A program made the position numbers and the translations under genes. Positions 25,097-34,349 of a stretch of 64,000 nucleotides of DNA are shown in pieces; the first letter of the stretch is position 1; each line of letters starts with the position of its first letter. The stretch is from positions 310,001-374,000 of the forward strand of contig CACWYB010000003.1 of NCBI GenBank assembly GCA_902765005.1, in the 5' to 3' direction. The stretch is from an uncultured Eubacteriales bacterium (lineage in GTDB: Bacteria > Bacillota > Clostridia > Christensenellales > CAG-138). The notes beneath the pieces were generated by a model, which saw nothing but the letters and a program-made list of their open reading frames with translations, was not told the DNA's origin and did not search any database.

Positions 25097-27103
25097 CTAT
25101 CCCTCCGACAGCGCCATGAATAACTGGCTTTCCGGGCAGCTGCGGCGCCGGGCGTCCTTCACGGGCACAAGCCCCGCCGCCGGCGCAAAGAAGCCCAGCT
25201 CCTTGAAGATGAGGGCCGCCGCCAGCTCCCACTCCCCCTCCGGCTCCCCGCCCGCCCGGGCGGCGCTCAAAAGCCGCAGGTACAAGGGCCGCAGGATCTC
25301 TTCCGTGACCCCCAGGGGGAGATAGGACCTGAGCCGCCAGGCGCAATCCCCGATGGACCGGGTGTCCGCCGCCTGCACAGCCCGCAAAAAAGCAGCTTCA
25401 ATTATAGTATACTCTTCCGAAGATTTCAAGTCTTTCCGGGGAGAAAGGCCCAAACAAATGAGCTCGCAGGAGGCCCGGCCCCGAAACACGTTTTTCTGCA
25501 GGGTGCACACCGCGTCCGCCCGGCCCGCCCCCTGCCAGAGGGTGAAGTTCCCCCCCTGGGAGAAGCCCACCAGCCGGGTCTTGCCGCCCCCCTGGGAGAG
25601 ATACCCCGACAGGTGCTTTTTCCCCTGGCCCAAATAGGAGACGCCCGACAGGTCCCCCCGCACCAAAAACTGGGGCTCCGGGTTCCCCTGGCCGAAGGGG
25701 GCGAAGGCGCGCAGCTCGTCGCACAGGGCCACGGTACAGTCCGAAAGGGGGAGCACGTCCTCATAGGGGACCCGCTTTTTAGGCGGTCCCTCCGGCCGCT
25801 GATGGGCATACGCCAGGCGCAGGGCGGCCTTCACTTCCTCGATCCGCTCCGCCCTTACCGTGAGCCCCGCCGCCCCCGCATGGCCGCCGAAGCGGATGAA
25901 CAGGTCCCTGGCTTCATACAGCAGGGCGTAGAGGTCTATCTCCGGGATGCTCCGGGCCGAGCCCGTGTACACCCCAGGCTCCCGCTCCGTGAGCAGGATG
26001 ACGGGCTTATAGAACAGCTCCGCCAGCCGGGCCGCCACGATGCCGACGACCCCCACGTTCCAGCCCTGCCCCGTGAGCAGCAGGAAGCTGTCCTCGCCCC
26101 CCTCCGGGGCCAGGGCCAGGCATTCGGTGAGGATGCGCTGCTCCTCGTTGCGCCGGGCCTGGTTGGCTTCGTTGAGGGCCAGGGCGCACCGGTCCGCCTC
26201 CTCCCTGTCGTCGGTGATGAGGAGCTGGAGCGCCTGTTCCGCGTCCCCCATGCGGCCGGCGGCGTTGAGCCGGGGGGCGATCAAAAAGCCCAAGGTGATC
26301 TCGCTGACGGGGCCGTCCCCCGCCCCCGCCGCCTCCAGCAGGGCACATAGCCCCACCTGCTTAGAAAGCCCATACAGGCCCCGGACCACCAGGGCGCGGT
26401 TGGCCTTGGTCAGGGACACCACGTCCGCCACCGTGGCCGCGGCCACCAGGGGCAGATACTCCTCCCCCTGGCTCTCCTCCAGGGCGCAGGCCAAAAGGTA
26501 GGCCACGCCCGCGCCGCACAGGTCCCCCACCCGCTCCCGAAAATCTCCCTCGGACACGGACAGCACCGCGTCCGCCGCCGGCAGGGCTTCCCCGCTGCGG
26601 TGATGGTCGGTGACCACCAGGGACATGCCCAGGGCCTTGGCGAAGGCGACCTCCTCGATGGCGGCGATGCCGTTGTCCACGGTGACGATGAGGCCCACGC
26701 CCTCCTCGGCAAGGGCCTGCACCGCCGCCCGGGTTAGGCCGTAGCCCTCAGTGTGCCGGGAGGGGATGTGACAGCTCACCCGGGCCCCCAGCTTTTTGAG
26801 GCACCGGTAGAGGATGGCCGTGGCCGAGACCCCGTCCGCGTCGTAGTCCCCGTAGACGCAGATGGTCTGGCCCCGCTCTATGGCGGCGCGGATGAGGGCA
26901 ACGGCCTCCCCCACCCCCTTCATCTCCCGCCAGTCTGGCAGGGGCTGGGCCTCGGGGTGGAGGAAGGCGTCGATCTTCTCCTCCGTGTCCAGGCCCCGCC
27001 GCAGCAGGGCGCGGACGGCCACCCGGGACAGGGAAAAGCGAGCCGCCAGGCGCTCGATCAGGTTCGGATCATATAAAGTTACATCGCTGCAAACAAAGTC
27101 CAT
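25097..27103 (-). CDS. recJ: Single-stranded-DNA exonuclease RecJ
   Basis: 5'-3' ssDNA exonuclease of DNA repair. The DHH domain shows YGDYDADGVSATAIL and VTDHHRSGE, and DHHA1 has RFGGHAGAAGLTV; an OB-fold follows, then a C-terminal extension to residue 668, longer than the E. coli protein as usual in Firmicutes. The N-terminus LYDPNLIERLAARFSLS matches the family just after ATG 27103. There is no Shine-Dalgarno sequence, and the -10 of its promoter ends only seven bases before the ATG, so the mRNA may be leaderless. Confidence 0.93.
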   Translation of the reverse strand: MDFVCSDVTLYDPNLIERLAARFSLSRVAVRALLRRGLDTEEKIDAFLHPEAQPLPDWREMKGVGEAVALIRAAIERGQTICVYGDYDADGVSATAILYRCLKKLGARVSCHIPSRHTEGYGLTRAAVQALAEEGVGLIVTVDNGIAAIEEVAFAKALGMSLVVTDHHRSGEALPAADAVLSVSEGDFRERVGDLCGAGVAYLLACALEESQGEEYLPLVAAATVADVVSLTKANRALVVRGLYGLSKQVGLCALLEAAGAGDGPVSEITLGFLIAPRLNAAGRMGDAEQALQLLITDDREEADRCALALNEANQARRNEEQRILTECLALAPEGGEDSFLLLTGQGWNVGVVGIVAARLAELFYKPVILLTEREPGVYTGSARSIPEIDLYALLYEARDLFIRFGGHAGAAGLTVRAERIEEVKAALRLAYAHQRPEGPPKKRVPYEDVLPLSDCTVALCDELRAFAPFGQGNPEPQFLVRGDLSGVSYLGQGKKHLSGYLSQGGGKTRLVGFSQGGNFTLWQGAGRADAVCTLQKNVFRGRASCELICLGLSPRKDLKSSEEYTIIEAAFLRAVQAADTRSIGDCAWRLRSYLPLGVTEEILRPLYLRLLSAARAGGEPEGEWELAAALIFKELGFFAPAAGLVPVKDARRRSCPESQLFMALSEG

Positions 27104-27109
27104 AGGCCC

Positions 27110-27138
27110 ATTGTACAGAAAAAAGGCTCCCTCCGCAA
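27110..27138 (-). promoter_or_regulatory. recJ promoter inside the ackA terminator
   Basis: TTGCGG-N17-TACAAT on the minus strand. The -35 lies in the loop/3' arm of the ackA terminator and the predicted start coincides with the recJ ATG. Confidence 0.6.
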
Positions 27139-27150
27139 GAGGAAGGAGCC
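27119..27150 (-). terminator. Terminator of pta-ackA
   Basis: Minus-strand stem GGCTCCTTCCTC/GGAGGGAGCC followed by TTTTTT, about 22 bases after the ackA stop. Confidence 0.85.
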
Positions 27151-27172
27151 CTTCGTTTTGGGTGGGTTTGCC

Positions 27173-28369
27173 TTAACAGGCCAGCTCGGCGGTGTCCCGG
27201 GCGATGGCCATCTCCTCGTCCGTGGGGATGACGAAGACCTTGACCCGGCTCTCGGGCTTGCTGATGCAGACCTCCTCGCCCCGGGGGCAGTTCCGGTTGT
27301 ACTCCACATCGGGGATGACGCCCAGGAACTCCATGTTGCTGAGGACCTTTTCCCGCACGCCCCGGTCGTTCTCGCCCACGCCGGCGGTGAACACGATGGC
27401 GTCCACCCCGCCCATGGCGGCGGCATAGGCGCCGATGTACTTCTTCACGGCGTACACGAACATGTCGAGGGCCAGCTGCGCCCGCTCGTTGCCTTCCGCG
27501 GCGGCGGCGCCCAGATCACGGAAATCGGAGGACACGCCGGAGATGCCCAGCATGCCGCTCTTCTTGTTCATGATGGTGTCCATCTCGGCGGCGGTGATGT
27601 TCATCCGCTTCATGAGATATGGCAGGATGGCGGGGTCGATGCTGCCGCAGCGGGTGCCCATGGGCAGGCCTTCCAGGGGCGTAAGGCCCATGGAGGTGTC
27701 CACGCACTTGCCGGCCACGGAGCAGGAGATGGAGGAACCGTTGCCCAAATGGCAGGTGATGACCTTGGCGTTGGGGTTATTGAGGAGCTTCAGGGCCCGG
27801 CCCGTCACATACTTGTGGGAGGTGCCGTGGAAGCCGTAGCGCCGGACGCCGTACTTCTCATACAGCTCGTAGGGCAGGGCGTACATGAAGTGGGAGGGCT
27901 CCATGCCCTGGCCCCAGGCGGTGTCGAACACGCCCACCATGGGGGTGTTGGGCAGGGCGGCCTGGCAGCCGGCGATGCCCATGAGGTTGGCGGGGTTGTG
28001 CAGCGGCCCCAGGGGGATGCACTCCTTCATGGCCTCGATGACCGCGTCGTCGATGATGACGGAGCCGGAGAACTTCTCGCCGCCGTGGACCATGCGGTGG
28101 CCCACCGCCGCGATCTCGGACATATCCTTGATGACGCCCACCTTGGGGTCGGTGAGGATGTCCAGGACCATCTTGATGGCCACCTCGTGGTTGGGCATAT
28201 CCTTCTGGATCTCCACCTTGTCGCCGTTGGAAGGCTTGTAGGTGAGCATGCTGCCGTCGATGCCGATGCGCTCGCACAGGCCCTTGGCGATGACGGTTTC
28301 GGTGTCGATGTCGATGAGCTGATACTTGAGGGAGGAGCTGCCGGCGTTGATGACAAGGATGTTCTTCAT
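27173..28369 (-). CDS. ackA: Acetate kinase
   Basis: Interconverts acetyl phosphate and acetate with ATP gain, the last step of acetate fermentation. The 398-residue protein begins [18 protein letters not shown], and carries [40 protein letters not shown] and [11 protein letters not shown], all acetate-kinase signatures. It follows pta by 10 bp in one transcript, ended by a strong terminator. Confidence 0.96.
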   Translation of the reverse strand: MKNILVINAGSSSLKYQLIDIDTETVIAKGLCERIGIDGSMLTYKPSNGDKVEIQKDMPNHEVAIKMVLDILTDPKVGVIKDMSEIAAVGHRMVHGGEKFSGSVIIDDAVIEAMKECIPLGPLHNPANLMGIAGCQAALPNTPMVGVFDTAWGQGMEPSHFMYALPYELYEKYGVRRYGFHGTSHKYVTGRALKLLNNPNAKVITCHLGNGSSISCSVAGKCVDTSMGLTPLEGLPMGTRCGSIDPAILPYLMKRMNITAAEMDTIMNKKSGMLGISGVSSDFRDLGAAAAEGNERAQLALDMFVYAVKKYIGAYAAAMGGVDAIVFTAGVGENDRGVREKVLSNMEFLGVIPDVEYNRNCPRGEEVCISKPESRVKVFVIPTDEEMAIARDTAELAC

Positions 28370-28379
28370 GGCGTTCTCC

Positions 28380-29402
28380 TTATTTGGCCTCGGCGGCCTT
28401 CATGCCTTGGGCCTGCACGGCGGTGATGGCCACCAACGACACGATGTCCTCGATGGAGCAGCCGCGGGAGAGGTCGTTGATGGGGGCGGCGAAGCCCTGG
28501 CTCACGGGGCCGATGGCCTCGGCGCCGCCCAGGCGCTGGACCAGCTTATAGCCGATGTTGCCGGACTGCAGATCGGGGAAAATCAGGATGTTCGCCTTGC
28601 CGGCCACGGGGCTGCCGGGGCACTTGAGGTTGCCCACCTTGGCCACCAGCGCGGCGTCGGCCTGCATCTCACCGTCCACGCAGAGGTCAGGATTCAGCTC
28701 CTTCACCTTGGCGGTGGCGGCGGCGACTTTATCCACGTTCTCGTGCTTGGCGGAGCCTCTGGTGGAGAAGCTCAGCATGGCCACCCGGGGCTCCTTGAAG
28801 TCCAGCAGGACCTTGGCGGAGTCCGCGGTGCAAAGGGCGATCTCGGCCAGCTGATCGGCGTCGGGATCGATGTTGATGGCGCAGTCGCCGAAGAGGATGG
28901 TGCCGTCCTCCCCGTAGGACTTGTCCTTCACCTGCATGATGAAGAAGCTGGAGATGGTCTTGATGCCGGGGCGCATCTTCACGATCTGCAGGCCCGGACG
29001 GAGGGTGTTGCCGGTGGTGTTGATGGCGCCGGACACAAAGCCGTCCGCCTTCTTGTCCTTCACCATCATGGCGGCGAAGAACAGGGGGTCCTTCATGGTG
29101 GCGGCGGCCTTCTCGGGGGTCACGCCCTTCAGCTTGCGCATCTCATAGAACTTCTCCACATAGGCGGGATACAGCTCATGATTCTCGGGATCAATGATAT
29201 CGATGCCGTCGATGTTCGCGTGGAACTTAGCGGCGATGGCGGCGATATTCTCGGGCTTGCCGAACAGGGTCACATCAGCCAGGCCCTGTTCCCGGATGAT
29301 GGCGGCGGCCTGTACGGTGCGTTCCTCTTCGCCCTCGGGGAGAAGGATGTGCTGCTTGTTGGCTTTTGCCTTTGCTTTGATGCCTTCGATCAATGATGAC
29401 AT
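28380..29402 (-). CDS. pta: Phosphate acetyltransferase
   Basis: Converts acetyl-CoA and phosphate to acetyl phosphate. A 340-residue single-domain Pta with [10 protein letters not shown], the [13 protein letters not shown] loop, [22 protein letters not shown] and [25 protein letters not shown]; no DRTGG or N-terminal domain. With ackA it forms the acetate/ATP branch. An AGGAGG-like GGAGGGC lies upstream of ATG 29402. Confidence 0.95.
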   Translation of the reverse strand: MSSLIEGIKAKAKANKQHILLPEGEEERTVQAAAIIREQGLADVTLFGKPENIAAIAAKFHANIDGIDIIDPENHELYPAYVEKFYEMRKLKGVTPEKAAATMKDPLFFAAMMVKDKKADGFVSGAINTTGNTLRPGLQIVKMRPGIKTISSFFIMQVKDKSYGEDGTILFGDCAINIDPDADQLAEIALCTADSAKVLLDFKEPRVAMLSFSTRGSAKHENVDKVAAATAKVKELNPDLCVDGEMQADAALVAKVGNLKCPGSPVAGKANILIFPDLQSGNIGYKLVQRLGGAEAIGPVSQGFAAPINDLSRGCSIEDIVSLVAITAVQAQGMKAAEAK

Positions 29403-29436
29403 GTCGTTTTAGCCCTCCAAAATAAATTTCTATTCG

Positions 29437-29469
29437 ATTCTACCACAAACGGAAGAATAATGGTATACT
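29437..29469. promoter_or_regulatory. Divergent -10 elements for pta and tmcAL
   Basis: TAGAAT on minus (29437-29442) faces pta; TATACT on plus (29464-29469) faces tmcAL. Neither has a clear -35, so these are tentative. Confidence 0.4.
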
Positions 29470-29522
29470 TATTTCAGAAAAAATGCGCCATATATTTCTT
29501 CTCATGGCAAAAGGAGCGTAAC

Positions 29523-30725
29523 ATGCGTGTCGTAGGCGTTATCGCGGAATACAATCCCCTGCATAACGGGCATATCTACCACCTGGAGCAGGCCAAGAAG
29601 AAGGCCGGCGCTTCCTACTGCGTGGTGGTCATGTCCGGCAACTTCGTGCAGCGGGGGGAGCCTGCCTGCACGGACAAGTTCACCCGGGCGGAATGGGCGC
29701 TGCGGGCCGGGGCGGATCTGGTCATCGAGCTGCCCACGGTCTTCGCCAACGCCTCGGCGGAGCGGTTCGCCGAGGGGGCGGTGCGCCTGCTGCACGCCAC
29801 GGGGCTGGTGACGGACCTGGCCTTCGGCGCCGAGCAGGGGGACATCCGCAAGCTCAGCGCCCTAGCCGATTATCTGGCCGAGGAGCCCCCGGAATTCAAG
29901 TCCTACCTGCAGTATCACCTGAAGATGGGCGACAGCTTCCCCCGGGCCCGCTATGAAGCCCTGCAGGATATGGGGGCGGACCCGGAGCTCCTCAGTGAGC
30001 TGGTGAAGCCCAACAACATTCTGGCCATGGAGTACCTGCGCTCGCTGCGCAAGTTCGCCCCGGAGATCTGCCCGGTGCCCATCGAGCGCATCGGCGGGGG
30101 CTACAACGACGACTACCTCACCGGGGAATTCTCCTCCGCCACGGCCATCCGGGCCGCCATCCGGGAGGGGAACACCCAGGTGCTGTCCTCCATGCCTCTG
30201 TTCATCTCCGGCGCCATGCAGTTTGACCCCCAGTTCCCCCTGACGGTGAACGACGTGGGGGACATGATGCTCTACAAGCTCCGCCTCATGAGCCCCCAGG
30301 ACGTGCAGCGGCTGCCGGACGTGAAGGAGGGCATCGAGCAGAACCTGCTCAAGGCCGCCCGCACCGCCGTGGATGCGGAGAGCTTCTTTGAGGCGGTGAA
30401 GACCAAGCGCTACACCCTGGCCCGCATCAAGCGCATCGGCATGAGCGCCCTGCTGGACATGAGCGAGGATCTGGTGGAGGACATGGCCGGGGACGACAGA
30501 AACCTCTACTTCCGGGTGCTGGGCATCCGCAAGGACGCCCGCTCCCTTCTCTCCGCCATCGCCAGCATCAGCAAAACGCCGCTGATCATGCGCAATTCGG
30601 ATCTGGGCAAGTGCACGGACGTGGCCCGGGAATCCCTCCGGGTGGACGCCCTCTCCACGGACATTCTCTCCTACGCCCTGCGCAAGCCCCTCCACCGGGA
30701 CAGCGAAGCGGCCGTGGTGGTATAG
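29523..30725 (+). CDS. tmcAL: tRNA(Met) cytidine acetate ligase TmcAL
   Basis: Makes N4-acetylcytidine at the wobble base of elongator tRNA-Met, using acetate and ATP. The 400-residue protein starts MRVVGVIAEYNPLHNGHIYHLEQAKK, the nucleotidyltransferase HxGH-type site, followed by VVMSGNFVQRGEPA. ATG 29523 has an AAAGGAG site; the frame is open 21 codons further upstream without one. Divergent from pta-ackA, which make acetate. A bidirectional terminator follows. Confidence 0.92.
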   Translation: MRVVGVIAEYNPLHNGHIYHLEQAKKKAGASYCVVVMSGNFVQRGEPACTDKFTRAEWALRAGADLVIELPTVFANASAERFAEGAVRLLHATGLVTDLAFGAEQGDIRKLSALADYLAEEPPEFKSYLQYHLKMGDSFPRARYEALQDMGADPELLSELVKPNNILAMEYLRSLRKFAPEICPVPIERIGGGYNDDYLTGEFSSATAIRAAIREGNTQVLSSMPLFISGAMQFDPQFPLTVNDVGDMMLYKLRLMSPQDVQRLPDVKEGIEQNLLKAARTAVDAESFFEAVKTKRYTLARIKRIGMSALLDMSEDLVEDMAGDDRNLYFRVLGIRKDARSLLSAIASISKTPLIMRNSDLGKCTDVARESLRVDALSTDILSYALRKPLHRDSEAAVVV

Positions 30726-30756
30726 GGATACACGCCTGATTTCCGGCCGGATATGA

Positions 30757-30791
30757 AAAGGGGGAGCGCTGCATTGGCGCTCCCCTTTTTG
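30757..30791. terminator. Bidirectional terminator between tmcAL and patatin gene
   Basis: Stem GGGGAGCGC/GCGCTCCCC with TTTTTG on the plus side and CTTTT on the minus side, between convergent genes. Confidence 0.88.
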
Positions 30792-30816
30792 CGTGTGAAG
30801 CTGCTCTGTCCGCCCC

Positions 30817-31623
30817 TCACTCCTCCGCCGGGGCGGGCAGGTCCATGCCTAAAAGCTCTCGTATCCGGGGCAGGGCCTCCATGGCCGTCTGCCGGCCCGC
30901 CGCCACGCTCTCCTCGTAGCCGCTGACGGATAAGAGCCCCATGAAGGAGGCGTCCGGCCGGATGATCACGTCCCCCTTGTCCGCCTGGCGGCGGGTCATG
31001 TGGGCCTGCATGATGTCGGAGGACCGGCGCAGGATGTCGATGGGCGAAGGGTGCTCCGGGTCGAAAAAGTTCCGCTTGATGCCCAGGTCCGACGTGATGA
31101 CCACGTCCGCCCCCCGCGCCCGGAGCACGTCCACGGGCAGCTCCTCGATGACGCCCCCGTCCACATAGAAATGGCCGTCGATCTGGGCCGGGGTGAACAC
31201 CCCCGGCACCGCCATGCTGGCCCGCACGGCCCGATGGAGCTTGCCCTCCTCAAACACCTGCATCTCCCCCGTGACCAGGTCCGTGGCCACGCACAAGAAG
31301 GGGATCTTCGTCTCCGCAAAGGACAGGTTATGGGTCAGGGTCAGGACCACCTCCTCGATCTTGTCCCCGCTCAAAAAGCCCCCGTGGATGGGGATGCCCA
31401 GATCCACGATGTCCCGGGCCTCCACGGTGCCCATATACTTTTCCAGCAGATACAGGTTGGTGCCCGCGGCGTACACCGCGCCGAAGATGGCCCCGGCGCT
31501 GCAGCCGGAGATGATGTCGGGCACGATGCCGTTCTCCTCCAGCACCTGCATGACGCCGATGTGGGCCAGGCCCCTGGCCCCGCCGGAACCCAGGCACAGG
31601 CCGATCTTCTTACCGTTTATCAT
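30817..31623 (-). CDS. Patatin-like phospholipase (RssA/YlbK type)
   Basis: A 268-residue cytosolic serine lipase-like protein: oxyanion loop GSGGARGLAHIG, nucleophile elbow GCSAGAIFGA (GxSxG) and catalytic Asp in DGGVIEELP. Bacterial single-domain patatins act on membrane phospholipid acyl chains; the physiological substrate is unknown. ATG 31623 (MINGKKIGLCLG) fits the family's short N-terminus and has AAAGGAG 11 bases upstream; the frame is open to 31668, which would overlap the divergent gene. Confidence 0.88.
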   Translation of the reverse strand: MINGKKIGLCLGSGGARGLAHIGVMQVLEENGIVPDIISGCSAGAIFGAVYAAGTNLYLLEKYMGTVEARDIVDLGIPIHGGFLSGDKIEEVVLTLTHNLSFAETKIPFLCVATDLVTGEMQVFEEGKLHRAVRASMAVPGVFTPAQIDGHFYVDGGVIEELPVDVLRARGADVVITSDLGIKRNFFDPEHPSPIDILRRSSDIMQAHMTRRQADKGDVIIRPDASFMGLLSVSGYEESVAAGRQTAMEALPRIRELLGMDLPAPAEE

Positions 31624-31657
31624 GAATTCGCACGCTCCTTTTCCCATACAATAGGCC

Positions 31658-32671
31658 ATGAACTCCATCCTGCCCTACGCCGCGCTGCTGCTGCTGTTCG
31701 CCCTGCTCCTGTGCCCCGAGGCGGCCCTTTTGGGCGCCCGGTCGGGGGCTTTGCTCTGGTGGCGCAGCGTGTTCCCGGCCCTGCTCCCCTGCTGCGTGGC
31801 CCTGAAGCTGTCGGAGAAGCTGGGGCTTTGGGGGCATCCGGGGCGCTTTGGGCGGGGCAGGCTGTTTCTGGCGGCAGGCTTCTCCCTGCTGGCCGGGGCG
31901 CCCAACGGGGCAAGGCTCCTCTCCACCCTGGTGGAGGAAAAGGCCCTCTCCCCCCGGCAGGGGGCGGGGCTGCTGCCCCTGGTGAACCAGGTGAGCCCGG
32001 CCTTCCTTTTTTCCATCATAGCATCGGACCTGCTGAAAAACAAGCTCCTTTTCCGGCCCATGGCCCTGGCCCTCTACGGGGCCCCGGCCCTCTTCACCCT
32101 GCCCCTGCTGCTCAAAAAGGCTCCCGCCGCCGCTGAACCCTCCGCCCCGCCCCTGCCCTTTGCCCAAGCCTTTTCGTCCGCCGTTTGGGAGAGCATGGGG
32201 GCCATGCTCCAGGTGGGGGGCTGCCTTGTGTTTGCATGCGCCCTTTTGGGGGTCCTGCAAAAGATTTGCCCCGGCCCGATCCTCGGCGCCCTCCTCCCCG
32301 CCCTCTTCGAGGTGAGCGCCGGGGCGGCGGCCCTCTCGGCCCTGTCCCTCCCCCTGCGGCTGAAAACGAGCCTGCTGCTGGGGGCTGCTTGCTTCGGCGG
32401 GCTCTCCCTGGGGCTCCAGGCCCTGTGCGCTTATCCCCGGGGGAAGCTCCTGCCTTACCTGCTCCAAAAGCTCCTGCTGGGGGCCCTGGCCGGGGGCCTG
32501 TGCTACCTGCTCTTCCCCCTGTTCCCGGACCTTGCCGGCGCCTTCGCCCCCCGGCAGGTCCTGCTGCGGCGGGCGCTGTCGGCGGGGGCCCTGGGGCTTT
32601 CGTCCCTTCTTTCCGTGCTGCTGCTGTTCCTTTTATCCCTCATGGGGGCGAACCGGGGCCGGGAAAACTGA
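31658..32671 (+). CDS. YlbJ-like sporulation/nucleoside-recognition (Gate) membrane protein
   Basis: A 337-residue integral membrane protein with about eight leucine/alanine-rich helices. [21 protein letters not shown] and [41 protein letters not shown] resemble the two halves of the YlbJ Gate domain of sporulation membrane proteins. Assignment rests on this pattern only. The start is not supported by a Shine-Dalgarno site: an in-frame TAG lies two codons before ATG 31658. It starts 34 bp from the divergent patatin gene, as ylbJ and ylbK (patatin) are adjacent in Bacillus. Confidence 0.65.
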   Translation: MNSILPYAALLLLFALLLCPEAALLGARSGALLWWRSVFPALLPCCVALKLSEKLGLWGHPGRFGRGRLFLAAGFSLLAGAPNGARLLSTLVEEKALSPRQGAGLLPLVNQVSPAFLFSIIASDLLKNKLLFRPMALALYGAPALFTLPLLLKKAPAAAEPSAPPLPFAQAFSSAVWESMGAMLQVGGCLVFACALLGVLQKICPGPILGALLPALFEVSAGAAALSALSLPLRLKTSLLLGAACFGGLSLGLQALCAYPRGKLLPYLLQKLLLGALAGGLCYLLFPLFPDLAGAFAPRQVLLRRALSAGALGLSSLLSVLLLFLLSLMGANRGREN

Positions 32672-32710
32672 AGCGCGCCCCGTCTTTTTGGGAAAAGCCT
32701 TGAAAAAAGG

Positions 32711-32739
32711 TTGCCTTTTTGTCAAATACCGGGTATACT
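32711..32739 (+). promoter_or_regulatory. guaB promoter
   Basis: TTGCCT-N17-TATACT, about 32 bases upstream of the IMPDH ATG. Confidence 0.75.
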
Positions 32740-32771
32740 ATTGCAAATCATTTTTAGAAGAGGAGCGCGCC

Positions 32772-34277
32772 ATGGCTTATTATTTCAGCGAACCGTCCCA
32801 CACCTTTTCCGAATATCTGCTTGTTCCCGGCTATTCCTCCTCCGCCTGCACGCCCCAGAACGTGACGCTGCAGACGCCGCTGTGCAAATACCGCCTGGGC
32901 GAACAACCCGCCCTGTCCATGAACATCCCCCTGGTCTCCGCGGTGATGCAGTCCGTGTCCGGGGAGAAGCTGGCGGCGGCCCTGGCCCGGGAAGGCGGCG
33001 TGTCCTTCATCTTCGTGTCCCAGAGCATCGAGAGCCAGGCGGCCATGGTGAAGGCCGTGAAGAAGTGCAAGTCCGGCTTCGTGCGCAGCGATTCCAACGT
33101 GACCCCCGAGTCCACGCTTGCTGACGTGCTCGCCCTGAAGGAACGGACGGGCCACTCCACCATCGCCGTCACGGCGGACGGCACCCCCGACGGGAAGCTG
33201 CTGGGCATGGTCACCAGCCGGGACTACCGGGTGAGCCGCATGAGCCCGGACACCCCCGTGAAGGACTTTATGACCCCCTTCTCCTCCCTGATCTACGCCT
33301 ACGAGGGCGTGAGCCTGAAGGAGGCCAACGACATCATCTGGGAGCACAAGCTCAACACCCTGCCCGTCATCACCCGGGACGGCCATATGTCCGCCTTCGT
33401 CTTCCGCAAGGACTACGACGCCCACAAGGACAACCCCCTGGAGCTGCTGGACGACCACAAGCGCTATGTGGTGGGCGCCGGTGTGAACACCCGTGACTAT
33501 GAGCAGCGGATTCCCGCCCTCATCGAAGCGGGCGCGGACATCCTGTGCATCGACTCCTCCGAGGGCTTCACCGAGTGGCAGCAGCGGACCATCGACTTCG
33601 TCCGCCGCAACTACGGGGACTCCGTGAAGATCGGCGCGGGCAACGTGGTGGACGGGGACGGCTTCCGCTTCCTGGCCGAGGCCGGGGCCGACTTCGTGAA
33701 GGTGGGCATCGGCGGCGGCAGCATCTGCATCACCCGGGAAACCAAGGGCATCGGCCGGGGCCAGGCCACCGCCGTGCAGGACGTGGCGGCCGCCCGGGAC
33801 GAATATTTGAAGAAGACCGGCGTCTACGTGCCCGTGTGCGCCGACGGCGGCATCGTGCAGGATTACCACGTTACCCTGGCCCTGGCCATGGGGGCGGACT
33901 TCTGCATGCTGGGCCGGTACTTTGCCCGGTTTGACGAGAGCCCCACCAACAAGGTGCTCATCAACGGCAGCTACATGAAGGAATACTGGGGCGAGGGCAG
34001 CGCCCGGGCCCGGAACTGGCAGCGCTACGACAACGGCGGCGACAAGAAGCTCACCTTCGAGGAGGGCGTGGATTCCTACGTGCCCTACGCGGGGCCCCTC
34101 CACAACAACGTGGAGACCACCCTGCACAAGGTGAAGTCCACCATGTGCAACTGCGGCGCCATGACCATCGCGGAGCTTAGGGACAAGGCCCGGCTCACCC
34201 TGGTCTCCCCCGCCTCCATGGTGGAGGGCGGCGCCCACGACGTGCTCCAGAAGGACAGCCGGTATTTCGCGAACTGA
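32772..34277 (+). CDS. guaB: IMP dehydrogenase
   Basis: Oxidises IMP to XMP, the committed step to GMP. The 501-residue protein has a TIM barrel with two CBS domains inserted (about 110-220; e.g. [24 protein letters not shown]), the catalytic cysteine loop [21 protein letters not shown] region with Cys in SICITR, CADGGI and the flap with YGEGS-like [15 protein letters not shown] 32772 follows AGGAG; the open frame extends 80 codons further into ylbJ-like sequence. Its divergence from standard approximately 485-residue GuaB (SICITR rather than SICTTR) suggests a distinct subfamily. Confidence 0.9.
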   Translation: MAYYFSEPSHTFSEYLLVPGYSSSACTPQNVTLQTPLCKYRLGEQPALSMNIPLVSAVMQSVSGEKLAAALAREGGVSFIFVSQSIESQAAMVKAVKKCKSGFVRSDSNVTPESTLADVLALKERTGHSTIAVTADGTPDGKLLGMVTSRDYRVSRMSPDTPVKDFMTPFSSLIYAYEGVSLKEANDIIWEHKLNTLPVITRDGHMSAFVFRKDYDAHKDNPLELLDDHKRYVVGAGVNTRDYEQRIPALIEAGADILCIDSSEGFTEWQQRTIDFVRRNYGDSVKIGAGNVVDGDGFRFLAEAGADFVKVGIGGGSICITRETKGIGRGQATAVQDVAAARDEYLKKTGVYVPVCADGGIVQDYHVTLALAMGADFCMLGRYFARFDESPTNKVLINGSYMKEYWGEGSARARNWQRYDNGGDKKLTFEEGVDSYVPYAGPLHNNVETTLHKVKSTMCNCGAMTIAELRDKARLTLVSPASMVEGGAHDVLQKDSRYFAN

Positions 34278-34304
34278 CCCGGATTCCGCCCGCAATACCA
34301 AAAC

Positions 34305-34338
34305 ACAAAGAGCCCGGCCAAAGCGGTCGGGCTCTTTT
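34305..34338. terminator. Bidirectional terminator between guaB and metK
   Basis: AGAGCCCGGCC paired with GGTCGGGCTCT (one G-T pair), then TTTTGTTG on plus; serves convergent genes. Confidence 0.82.
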
Positions 34339-34349
34339 GTTGGGTTCCT

